Notes: generated by a model from the letters alone, not told the origin. A stretch of 5,829 bases of DNA from Actinomycetota bacterium (GCA_003486285.1 DNGH01000167.1:1-5829), one strand, 5' to 3'. Shown: positions 1-5,111, counted from the stretch's first letter. Numbers and translations are program-made.

Positions 1-2
1 TC

Positions 3-671
3 GCCCCCGCAATCGCTGTGGCCAGCGCCTGCAGTTCACTGGTTACGGCAACGACCACGACCACCATTGCGACGACCGCGGTCTCCTCAGCGACGACCGC
101 CGCGCCCACGACAACCACTACCCCGACATACACAGTCGAGGGTGCACTTCCCGACGGTCGCCGTTATCGCGTCTCTGGCCTCGAGGGACCCGAACAGATC
201 GAAGGGATCTCCGTCCTCGTGGCGGCGCAGCTCGGACCTACGGTCTACCCGGTTGGCAACACCCACATCTGGACGACGGTTGAGAGGTATGACTCGCCCA
301 CGTGGCAGGGTGACCTGCTGCTGCTACCGGCCGGAGAGTGGCTGGTATGGACCGATGTGTACGACGGTCTCCTCGAAGCCCTCGGGCCCGAAGCTCACGA
401 GATCATCCAAAACGGAATTCGCGCCCATCTCGTCAACGGACTGCCTGCCCTCGATCTCGCCCCCCCGTTCTTCTTCCCTGACGACGCCGACTATCCGTTC
501 CAGATGGAGGTCATGTACCAGACCTTCTTCGTGCGACGTGGCTGCAATCCCCACCCCGAGGCGGTGTGCAGCGCGGACGGGCTCCTCCATGCAATCCCCA
601 GACACCTCTCCGCCGGTCCTCCTCTCCCACCCTCCTTCAGCATCGAGTCCGACGCCAGCCCGGACCTTTGA
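3..671 (+). CDS. Predicted lipoprotein with Thr-rich linker, function unknown (5' partial)
   Basis: The reading frame is open to the left edge, so the true start lies outside the window. A GTG at 18 is in frame, but starting there would leave only four residues before a cysteine. Read through from position 3, the protein begins APAIAVASAC, which looks like the end of a lipoprotein signal peptide with cysteine at codon 10 as the lipidated residue. The -3 alanine makes this a somewhat atypical lipobox. A threonine/alanine-rich linker of about 30 residues follows (runs such as TTTTT), typical of actinobacterial surface lipoproteins. Then comes a globular domain of about 170 residues, rich in aromatics, that I do not recognise. 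A cysteine pair near the C-terminus (RRGCNPHPEAVC) could form a disulfide outside the membrane. The next gene downstream is another lipoprotein with the same layout, but the globular domains are not visibly similar. That it is exported is fairly sure; its role is unknown. Confidence 0.75.
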   Translation, partial: APAIAVASACSSLVTATTTTTIATTAVSSATTAAPTTTTTPTYTVEGALPDGRRYRVSGLEGPEQIEGISVLVAAQLGPTVYPVGNTHIWTTVERYDSPTWQGDLLLLPAGEWLVWTDVYDGLLEALGPEAHEIIQNGIRAHLVNGLPALDLAPPFFFPDDADYPFQMEVMYQTFFVRRGCNPHPEAVCSADGLLHAIPRHLSAGPPLPPSFSIESDASPDL

Positions 672-680
672 TGACACTTG

Positions 681-700
681 CGCACGCTGGCTGAGGGGAC
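681..700 (+). repeat. Post-stop direct repeat, copy A
   Basis: A 20-nt sequence starting CGCACGCTGGCT and ending GAGGGGAC begins 9 nt after the stop codon of the first lipoprotein gene. It matches 1936-1955 at 19 of 20 positions, and weaker similarity extends a few bases upstream (TGACA before both). It lies outside any gene I accept. Its role is unknown; it could be a remnant of duplicated coding sequence or a short regulatory element. Confidence 0.75.
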
Positions 701-748
701 GACGCTGTCCGGGGTCGTTGGCCCTGCACAGGGTTCCGCAGACGGTCA

Positions 749-754
749 TACGAT
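749..754 (+). promoter_or_regulatory. Candidate -10 box for leaderless expression of the 761 lipoprotein
   Basis: TACGAT fits the actinobacterial TANNNT consensus and ends 6 nt before the GTG at 761, so a transcript starting 7 nt downstream of the box would begin at the start codon. A weak -35 match (TGCACA, 725-730) lies 18 nt upstream. No Shine-Dalgarno sequence is visible before the GTG, which agrees with leaderless translation. Inferred from sequence spacing only. Confidence 0.4.
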
Positions 755-760
755 GCTCTG

Positions 761-1930
761 GTGCGCTGTCGCGTCTCTTGGTTGGTCGGCCTCCTGGCCG
801 TTGCGGGAGCGTGTACAGGGGGCACGTCGTCGAGGACCATCGGCGCTTCAGACTCGACGAGTTCGACGTTGCCCGTAGCCACGACGGGAGCACCGTCCAC
901 GACCACCCTCCCGGCGCCGACGACTACGACTCTTCGAGAACTTCCTGAAGAACCGCGAGTCTCCGCCGGCTGGTCGCTCCGCACGGGCGATTTCCTGGTC
1001 TCGAATGCACAGGGTGTTCAGGTGGTTCGCGACGGCGTTGTCGTGTCGCAACCGGTCACTACACCTGTTGAGGCGGCGTTTTCCGATGAGTCCGGTGCCA
1101 TTGTCCTGGTCACACCCGACCCGGACCTTTTCCCCGATCGGTGGCCGACACTCGAGGGTGGTGGTGGCTACCGGATGTGGCGAGCGCACCCCGACGGAAC
1201 CCTCCAACAGGTCCTCAGGACGGACCCGAACGGTTTCAACCACCAGGTCGGCAAGATCACGCTCTACCAGGTCCCGATGATCGGGCTCTTCAACTCGGAC
1301 TCGGCCCCGCGTGCGACTCCGATCTACAAGTTCGCGCCCGACGTGTTGCCTGAACGAGTGGGCCTGGCTCCGGCCGGTCGAGACGATGGTGGGGGTGGGA
1401 TAGGCCGCTTCGATGAGGGCAGCAGGATCACCGGGATCGGATGGCAAGAGGCCACCCACCGTCTCATCATCGCAGTCCAGGACGATGCCTCGGGTTGGCT
1501 CGAGACATGGGACTTCGACGACACTCCTCCGGTGGACTGGCCATCGGAGTGGCCCACCAATCCCGCTCCTCCTGGCACCCCCTGCCCGGACGATGACGGC
1601 GTGTGCTTCGGCAGCGTCACCACCCTTCCGGGGACGACCCTTATCGCGTACACGGTCACGGGTGCGGCTCAGACGACGACCGACCTCGTGATCTACAGCA
1701 CCGAGTACGGGGCGGAGGTGGAACGGGTTCACGTTGCCGAAGGACCGGTGTTCGTCAAGCTGATCCACGCGTCGCCGATCCGAGTTGTCCTAAGCCTCGT
1801 CGAGTTCAGGGGCGGCCAATATCGCTACCTGCCTGCGGTCCTCGTCGATATCGCGGTTGTCAACGACCCGGTCACTGCGACCCTTCCTATCCCCGGTGTG
1901 ACCACGATCGTTCCCCTGTTGCCCGGGTGA
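761..1930 (+). CDS. Predicted lipoprotein with Thr-rich linker and large beta-rich domain
   Basis: 389 residues. The N-terminus has an arginine-containing n-region, a short hydrophobic stretch (about residues 6-17) and a lipobox-like AGAC with Cys18 as the probable lipidation site. Residues 19-62 form a Ser/Thr/Pro/Ala-rich linker with TTT and TTTT runs. Residues 66-389 form one large domain rich in beta-type segments, with phrases such as GWLETWDFD and HPDGTLQQVLRTD that recall beta-propeller blades. I cannot count clear blades or name a family. Cys275 and Cys282 (CPDDDGVC) could form a local disulfide. The GTG start is chosen because it gives the complete signal peptide, there is no other in-frame start after the stop at 692-694, and a -10-like box sits 6 nt upstream. 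The protein should be anchored to the outer face of the cytoplasmic membrane. It probably belongs with the preceding lipoprotein gene 89 nt upstream, although it may have its own promoter. Function unknown. Confidence 0.85.
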   Translation: MRCRVSWLVGLLAVAGACTGGTSSRTIGASDSTSSTLPVATTGAPSTTTLPAPTTTTLRELPEEPRVSAGWSLRTGDFLVSNAQGVQVVRDGVVVSQPVTTPVEAAFSDESGAIVLVTPDPDLFPDRWPTLEGGGGYRMWRAHPDGTLQQVLRTDPNGFNHQVGKITLYQVPMIGLFNSDSAPRATPIYKFAPDVLPERVGLAPAGRDDGGGGIGRFDEGSRITGIGWQEATHRLIIAVQDDASGWLETWDFDDTPPVDWPSEWPTNPAPPGTPCPDDDGVCFGSVTTLPGTTLIAYTVTGAAQTTTDLVIYSTEYGAEVERVHVAEGPVFVKLIHASPIRVVLSLVEFRGGQYRYLPAVLVDIAVVNDPVTATLPIPGVTTIVPLLPG

Positions 1931-1935
1931 CAATC

Positions 1936-1955
1936 CGCACGCTGGCCGAGGGGAC
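1936..1955 (+). repeat. Post-stop direct repeat, copy B
   Basis: The second copy of the 20-nt sequence at 681-700, differing at one base (C for T at the twelfth position). It begins 5 nt after the stop of the 761-1930 gene and fills most of the 27-nt gap before the convergent lipoprotein gene. Read as codons, both copies give RTLAEGT, and the differences (GCT/GCC, ACG/ACC) would be synonymous. Confidence 0.75.
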
Positions 1956-1957
1956 CG

Positions 1958-2455
1958 CTAGCGCACCTCGACGATGACGAAACCTGAGATACCGGTCATC
2001 GTGTCCTCGATTCGGTAAAGACCCGGTGGGACGTCTGGAATCAGGATCTGGTACGAGTTGGGGAGGCGGAGGCCGATCGCAGGGATGGTGGTCGTCTGAC
2101 CGGGCGCGACGGCCAGAGTTCTCGGCTCGCCGGCGAACCCTCGGACGATCTGATGCGTATCGACCCACCTCGAGCCGTCCCAGCACTGCCAGGCGGCGCC
2201 TGCTCCCCCTACGACGTCGGCAGGCAGTCCCTCTGCGATGCGGCGCGTGATCTCGGCCTCGGTTAGAGACAGCGACAGCGTCGCCTCTTGTCCGGCCGGC
2301 GTCGGGTTGGGATCGAGAGCGAGCACGAGCCTCGACTCCGCAGAGAGCTCGCTGGCGGGTGGTTCCAGGCAGCCGGTGTTGCCCGTGGGTTGCGGGTCGG
2401 TTCCACACGCACCGATCAGAACCACCACGGCGGCGAGGCGACCTCGGCGAGTCAT
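1958..2455 (-). CDS. Predicted small lipoprotein, Ig-like fold suspected
   Basis: 165 residues. Residues 1-16 form a signal peptide (MTRRGR, then a hydrophobic stretch) ending in LIGAC, with Cys17 as the lipidation site, so the protein should be anchored on the outer membrane face. After a short polar linker the mature domain has alternating beta-type segments. It includes a tryptophan-rich stretch WQCWDGSRWVDTHQ (about 89-102) and ends PPGLYRIEDTMTGISGFVIVEV, the kind of final strand seen in bacterial immunoglobulin-like domains. The fold is inference; no family is named with confidence. Cys29 and Cys91 could form a disulfide. The ATG start has no properly spaced Shine-Dalgarno, but TATCCT lies 6 nt upstream, suggesting leaderless expression. 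The gene converges on the 761-1930 lipoprotein and lies 62 nt downstream of the DUF1801 gene on the same strand. Function unknown. Confidence 0.85.
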   Translation of the reverse strand: MTRRGRLAAVVVLIGACGTDPQPTGNTGCLEPPASELSAESRLVLALDPNPTPAGQEATLSLSLTEAEITRRIAEGLPADVVGGAGAAWQCWDGSRWVDTHQIVRGFAGEPRTLAVAPGQTTTIPAIGLRLPNSYQILIPDVPPGLYRIEDTMTGISGFVIVEVR

Positions 2456-2461
2456 GCCCTG

Positions 2462-2467
2462 AGGATA
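2462..2467 (-). promoter_or_regulatory. Candidate -10 box (TATCCT) for leaderless lipoprotein gene
   Basis: On the minus strand TATCCT ends 6 nt before the ATG at 2455, placing the expected transcription start at the start codon. It sits inside the 12-mer CACCGTATCCTC (2461-2472), which recurs exactly in front of the 3232 gene. No convincing -35 box is visible at 16-19 nt. It suggests the lipoprotein can be transcribed separately from the DUF1801 gene upstream. Confidence 0.5.
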
Positions 2468-2517
2468 CGGTGGCGGGAAATCGGCGCACCTGATGCGGGC
2501 GGGAGAGGCTCAGCCGC

Positions 2518-3003
2518 TCACCCCACCGCCTTTTTCACCAGCTTGGTGATCCGCGCTTCGTCGGCGGCACTCAGCTTCTTCAGCGCAAAGCCCGTCGGCC
2601 ACATGGTGCCTTCATCGAGGTTCGCCTTGTCGGTGAAGCCAAACGTGGCGTATCGCGCCTTGAACTTGTGGGCGCTCTGGAAGAAGCAGACGACGTCGCC
2701 GTCCTTGGCGTAGGCGGGCATCCCGTACCACGTCTTCGCCGCGAGGGTCGGCGCATTGGCTTTGACGATGGCATGGATGCGTTTGGCCATGGTGCGATCC
2801 GCCGGCGGCATCTCGGCGATCTTGGCGAGCAGGTCGCTCTCGCCGTCCGCCTTGCTCGCTCCGCGCCGCGTCGCGGCCTTCAACTCCTGGGCGCGCTCCC
2901 GCATCGCGGCTCGTTCCTCGGCGGTGAATCCCTCGGACGGTTTTCCTCCGGTGCCCTTGGCGGAAGGTTGCGCCACCTTCTTGGCGGGTTTCTTCTCAGC
3001 CAC
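2518..3003 (-). CDS. DUF1801-family protein with Lys-rich N-terminal tail
   Basis: 161 residues. The C-terminal part (about 53-158) matches the DUF1801 (YdhG-like) family as I know it: a helix segment before PPADRTMAKRIHAIVKANAP, then the signature TWYGMPAY (91-98), DGDVVCFFQS (101-110), KFKARYATFGF (113-123) and LDEGTMWPTGFAL (129-141). Members are small cytoplasmic proteins related in fold to YjbR/CyaY-type domains. Some databases call them iron chaperones, but the molecular role is not established. The first 26 residues are rich in Lys, Ala, Pro and Gly, like histone-H1-type tails, and may bind nucleic acid (inference). The GTG start is supported by a near-perfect Shine-Dalgarno GGAGGTGA with a 6-nt spacer, the best ribosome site in the window. 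The gene is divergent from the bactofilin-like gene at 3232 and followed by a lipoprotein gene on the same strand. Confidence 0.9.
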   Translation of the reverse strand: MAEKKPAKKVAQPSAKGTGGKPSEGFTAEERAAMRERAQELKAATRRGASKADGESDLLAKIAEMPPADRTMAKRIHAIVKANAPTLAAKTWYGMPAYAKDGDVVCFFQSAHKFKARYATFGFTDKANLDEGTMWPTGFALKKLSAADEARITKLVKKAVG

Positions 3004-3009
3004 TGCAAA

Positions 3010-3017
3010 TCACCTCC
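3010..3017 (-). promoter_or_regulatory. Strong ribosome binding site of the DUF1801 gene
   Basis: On the minus strand this reads GGAGGTGA, an extended match to the 16S anti-Shine-Dalgarno, 6 nt before the GTG at 3003. It fixes the start codon and contrasts with the neighbouring genes, which lack such a site. Confidence 0.85.
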
Positions 3018-3093
3018 ATGGTCGACCCGGTCCCAGCCGGCTATCCCGATGCAACCGAAGGTCGGCTCGATCACACGCAGGGCAACCTAGCGA

Positions 3094-3177
3094 ATGCTCT
3101 GCTCGAAGGGACGGCTCACCCCGGAGGAACTGTGGGGGGTGGATGCCGCCCTGCTCACCGTGCTGGGCTTGTCGTGA
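3094..3177 (+). pseudogene. Remnant of a MazF/PemK-type toxin gene, C-terminal end only
   Basis: A 27-codon ORF (ATG 3094, TGA 3175) whose last part reads GRLTPEELWGV followed by DAALLTVLGLS. This closely resembles the C-terminal helix of MazF/PemK-family mRNA interferases, which commonly end in a pattern like LTPEEL..VD.AL..VLGL just before the stop. The catalytic N-terminal SH3-like barrel is absent: a TAG stop lies two codons upstream in this frame, and I see no MazF motifs in the other frames. I therefore read it as the decayed 3' end of a toxin gene, left between the divergent DUF1801 and bactofilin-like genes. A short inverted repeat GGGCT/AGCCC (3165-3181) spans the stop. The alternative is a chance or genuine micro-protein. 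The family assignment comes from memory of the motif and needs a search. Confidence 0.45.
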
Positions 3178-3218
3178 GCCCGTGTCGGCTGCCCTGCACC
3201 GCCTGATCCGACTCACCG

Positions 3219-3224
3219 TATCCT
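3219..3224 (+). promoter_or_regulatory. Candidate -10 box (TATCCT) for leaderless bactofilin-like gene
   Basis: TATCCT lies 7 nt upstream of the GTG at 3232, within the 12-mer CACCGTATCCTC (3214-3225) that also precedes the lipoprotein start at 2455. The bases between box and start contain no Shine-Dalgarno, and the CCTCCT here is its reverse complement. Leaderless initiation at or next to the GTG is the simplest reading. No clear -35 box is visible. Confidence 0.5.
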
Positions 3225-3231
3225 CCTGGGC

Positions 3232-4380
3232 GTGAACCGCCCCCGCGGCCTGTTCGGCGTCACCTTCATCGCCCTGTTCGTCGCGCTGCCGCTGATGGTG
3301 GCCGGCCTCCGCATCTCGTCGCGGGTGATCGTCCTCGCCGACGATGTCGTCACCGAGGACCTCTACGCGTTTGGCGATCACGTGGTCATCGAGGGGGTGA
3401 TCCAGGGTGATCTCTTCGTGATCACCGGGAACCTCATCATCGTCGGCCGGGTGGAGGGCGACGTCCTCGGCCTGGTCGGGGGACCGGCGCGCATCGGTGG
3501 TGAGGTGACGGGTTCGGTGCGATTGGCCGCGGTGGATCTCGAGGTGACCGGATCGGTCGGTGACGACCTGGCGGTGGTTGCGGCCGAGGGCGCCGTCGAA
3601 GGTTCGGTGGGACGCGACGTCTATGCGATCGCCGGGTCGATCTCCCTCGGGGGTGCGGTGGGGCGCGATGTGCGCGCCCAGGTGCTGCGGATGACGATCG
3701 ACGGTCCCGTGGCGCGCGATGTGTTCGCCCGCACCGGCCGACTCGCCCTGGACGACGAGGCGGTGATCGGCGGCGATGTCCTCTACAAGGCCTCGTCGGA
3801 GGCGCGGGTGGATCCCGCGGCGGCGATCAACGGGCGGCTCACCCGGCGCGACGTGATCACCCCGGTGTGGGCCAAGGTGGCGTCACGGCTGTTCGTCGTC
3901 TTCAGCACTCTCGGGTTCGTGGTGGCGGGCCTGCTGGTGGCGTGGATCTTCCGGGGATGGTCCGGCCGGGCCACGACTGCGGCCGAGCAGCGCCCCGGCC
4001 GCTCTGCGCTGATCGGCCTCGGCATCCTGCTGCTGCCGCCGGTCCTGGTGCTGCCCTTGTTCCTCACCCTGGTGGGGATCCCGGTGGCCCTGGTGCTCCT
4101 GTTGGCGTGGGTGAGCGCCCTGTTCCTCGGGCCGTTGCCGGCGGTCACGGCGGCGGGGAAGCGCCTGCTCCGCGGTCGCGGGGGAATGGGAGCGGCCCTG
4201 GTGGTGGGAACGATCGTGTGGCGCGGCGCGATGTGGCTGCTGCCGCTGATCGCACTACTCCTCTATCTCACGGCACTGCTAATCGGCCTCGGCGCCTACG
4301 GCTCGGCGGCGTGGTCGCTGCGGCGGGAGCACCCGGCGGTCCCGGCCACCCCGGCGGCCGGGTATACGGCCGAGGTGTGA
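3232..4380 (+). CDS. Bactofilin-like polymer-forming membrane protein
   Basis: 382 residues. Residues 7-26 form an N-terminal hydrophobic segment (signal peptide or anchor). Residues about 40-205 are a stack of beta-helix repeats with a regular 17-residue period. The recurring G-[DS] or R-D turn falls at residues 60, 77, 95, 112, 129, 146, 163 and 182, with phrases such as VEGSVGRDVYAIAGSISLGG. This is the pattern of polymer-forming (bactofilin-type) domains. Residues about 217-240, 258-282, 284-305 and 319-357 are strongly hydrophobic and should give four or five membrane helices. Membrane-linked polymer-forming proteins of this layout are known, with the beta-helix probably on one face of the membrane as a scaffold; side and partners are unknown. 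The GTG start is chosen because it preserves the N-terminal hydrophobic segment and lies 7 nt after a TATCCT box. The charged repeat protein follows within 34 nt and is probably co-transcribed. Confidence 0.85.
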   Translation: MNRPRGLFGVTFIALFVALPLMVAGLRISSRVIVLADDVVTEDLYAFGDHVVIEGVIQGDLFVITGNLIIVGRVEGDVLGLVGGPARIGGEVTGSVRLAAVDLEVTGSVGDDLAVVAAEGAVEGSVGRDVYAIAGSISLGGAVGRDVRAQVLRMTIDGPVARDVFARTGRLALDDEAVIGGDVLYKASSEARVDPAAAINGRLTRRDVITPVWAKVASRLFVVFSTLGFVVAGLLVAWIFRGWSGRATTAAEQRPGRSALIGLGILLLPPVLVLPLFLTLVGIPVALVLLLAWVSALFLGPLPAVTAAGKRLLRGRGGMGAALVVGTIVWRGAMWLLPLIALLLYLTALLIGLGAYGSAAWSLRREHPAVPATPAAGYTAEV

Positions 4381-4418
4381 CAGACTCGGAGCCGGCTAGG
4401 TATCGGAGCGCGCCATGA
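4377..4418 (+). other. Possible 13-codon coupling ORF between two genes
   Basis: A GTG (4377-4379) overlaps the TGA of the upstream gene as GTGA. It opens 13 codons (VTDSEPARYRSAP) that end in a TGA overlapping the ATG of the downstream gene as ATGA. Such 4-nt overlaps at both ends would let ribosomes pass from one gene to the next by termination-reinitiation. The peptide itself need not matter. The downstream gene also has its own GGAG site, so coupling is only a possibility, and short chance ORFs like this are common. Confidence 0.25.
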
Positions 4419-4594
4419 CGGGGAACGATCGAGAACCAGACGAGTCGGAGAAGCAGCGTCTCCAGGATCGCGCCGACGCCGAAGTGCGGCGTCTTGCCGA
4501 GCATGACGAGGCCGAGGGCCGCCGCAGCAGCGAGCACGACGCCGCCGAGAAGCGGCGCACCGACGAGCACGAGCAACACAAGAAGCCCGAGTAG
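4415..4594 (+). CDS. Small highly charged 11-residue-repeat protein
   Basis: 59 residues, nearly all Asp, Glu, Lys, Arg, His, Gln and Ala, with no hydrophobic core. Residues 18-57 are built from about 3.6 repeats of 11 residues: DRADAEVRRLA, EHDEAEGRRSS, EHDAAEKRRTD, EHEQHKK. Paired arginines recur at 25-26, 36-37 and 47-48. An 11-residue period is typical of right-handed (hendecad) coiled coils and of LEA-like helices, so a long soluble, mainly helical rod or disordered chain is likely (inference). The ATG is chosen for the GGAG site (4405-4408) at a 6-nt spacer; the reading frame closes with TAG. It follows the bactofilin-like gene by 34 nt on the same strand, which suggests an operon and possibly a cytoplasmic partner for that protein. 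A compact hairpin follows the stop. I do not recognise the family. The repeat pattern and ribosome site argue that it is a real gene despite its size. Confidence 0.7.
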   Translation: MTGNDREPDESEKQRLQDRADAEVRRLAEHDEAEGRRSSEHDAAEKRRTDEHEQHKKPE

Positions 4595-4596
4595 GT

Positions 4597-4611
4597 TTCG
4601 GGGTTCCCGAA
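4597..4611 (+). terminator. Small hairpin after the charged repeat gene, possible weak terminator
   Basis: TTCGGG and CCCGAA form a perfect 6-bp stem around a GTT loop, starting 2 nt after the stop codon. No U-rich tract follows, as is common in high-GC actinobacteria, so its activity as a terminator is uncertain. Confidence 0.3.
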
Positions 4612-4688
4612 CGGCACGGCTCGCTCTATTCAGATGAGGCCACGGACCAGCCTCGCTCTGCCACTCGGGCGTCGCTAGACCCGGGTGG

Positions 4689-4694
4689 TAAGAT
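4689..4694 (+). promoter_or_regulatory. Candidate -10 box (TAAGAT) for the DUF6458-like gene
   Basis: TAAGAT fits TANNNT and lies in the 225-nt gap before the DUF6458-like gene. Transcription would start near 4700, giving a leader of about 120 nt. No good -35 match is seen at the usual distance. The rest of the gap (4612-4688) shows nothing I can name. Confidence 0.35.
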
Positions 4695-4698
4695 CAAT

Positions 4699-4785
4699 AT
4701 GGATTCCATCCCCCGGAGGGGGTTGCTAGCGGGGAAGCTGAATTCCACCCAACAGGGCACCGGCAGCAGCCGGATCGGCCCGTGA
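4699..4785 (+). other. Possible upstream ORF in the DUF6458-like leader
   Basis: A 28-codon ORF (ATG 4699, TGA 4783) begins 4 nt after the TAAGAT box and ends immediately before a hairpin that precedes the ribosome site of the next gene. The peptide, beginning MDSIPRRGLLAGKLN, is not recognised. The ATG-to-box distance is short for a leaderless start. It may be a regulatory leader peptide or chance. Inside it are two small inverted repeats, CCCCC/GGGGG around GGA and CCGGC/GCCGG around AGCA. Confidence 0.25.
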
Positions 4786-4804
4786 GGCTCCGAATGGAGG
4801 AGCC
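4786..4804 (+). other. Stem-loop just upstream of the DUF6458-like gene
   Basis: GGCTCC (4786-4791) pairs perfectly with GGAGCC (4799-4804) around a 7-nt loop (GAATGGA). It starts right after the stop of the possible upstream ORF and ends 6 nt before the GGAG ribosome site at 4811-4814. Its position suits control of translation initiation or of transcript stability, but no known riboswitch class is recognised. Confidence 0.4.
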
Positions 4805-4819
4805 AGGATTGGAGTCGAG

Positions 4820-5098
4820 ATGAAGAGAACGTCTGACATGGGTCTATTGGTACTTGGCATCGTGCTGGCAGTTGTGGGCGCGATCTTGAGGTTCGCCGTC
4901 GTAGTGACGACGGAGGGGTTCAACATTCACACGGCCGGCGTCATCTTGCTGGTCGTGGGCATCCTGGCGGCTCTGGTGGGACTGATACTGCTCTTCATGG
5001 GCACGACGAGTCGCAGCGTGGTGACGGCGCGGACTGTCGATACCCCGACCGGCCAGATGCGGGTCGAGGAGCGTTCCGACTCAATGCCGCCCGGCTAG
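4820..5098 (+). CDS. DUF6458-like small membrane protein
   Basis: 92 residues. Two membrane helices are evident: about residues 7-29 (MGLLVLGIVLAVVGAILRFA) and 37-60, separated by a short polar loop TTEGFNIHTAG. The pattern LG-x-VGAILRFAV, then G-x-x-x-x-x-x-G-V-I-L-x-V-x-G, resembles DUF6458, a family of small actinobacterial membrane proteins of unknown function. A hydrophilic tail of about 30 residues follows (RTVDTPTGQMRVEERSD), which may be cytoplasmic. The ATG is supported by GGAG at a 5-nt spacer. The gene is alone in its transcription unit, with a leader of about 120 nt upstream and a strong inverted repeat downstream. The family match is by memory of the helix pattern; the membrane topology is seen directly. 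Confidence 0.8.
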   Translation: MKRTSDMGLLVLGIVLAVVGAILRFAVVVTTEGFNIHTAGVILLVVGILAALVGLILLFMGTTSRSVVTARTVDTPTGQMRVEERSDSMPPG

Positions 5099-5111
5099 GG
5101 CGACTTCGACG

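Noticed and set aside
18..20. GTG as the true start of the first lipoprotein
   Set aside because: It would leave only four residues before the cysteine and no signal peptide. The frame is open upstream to the window edge, so the start lies outside.
753..755. ATG as an alternative start for the 761 lipoprotein
   Set aside because: It is 8 nt upstream and in a different frame, so it cannot start this protein. It partly forms the TACGAT box instead.
67..948. 293-codon plus-strand frame overlapping both + strand lipoprotein genes
   Set aside because: It begins in the Thr-linker in another frame and is Arg/Pro/Ser-rich throughout, typical of an out-of-frame shadow. It also overlaps the well-supported start of the second gene.
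848..1768. 306-codon minus-strand open frame opposite the 761-1930 lipoprotein gene
   Set aside because: The product is Arg/Asp-rich with no domain logic, and it is the complement of a gene with a clear signal peptide, linker and globular domain. Long antisense frames are expected at this GC content.
3004..3231. Intact toxin-antitoxin locus in the divergent intergenic region
   Set aside because: Only a MazF-like C-terminal stretch is present. There is no room for the catalytic domain and no antitoxin-like ORF on either strand.
3867..4418. 183-codon plus-strand frame inside the bactofilin-like gene
   Set aside because: Gly/Pro/Arg/Ala-rich shadow of the membrane-helix region. Only its last 13 codons, beyond the host gene's stop, were kept as a possible coupling ORF.
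4711..4723. CCCCC-GGA-GGGGG inverted repeat as a transcription terminator
   Set aside because: Only 5 bp, no U-tract, and it would lie between the candidate promoter and the gene it should express. Mentioned only as part of the leader.
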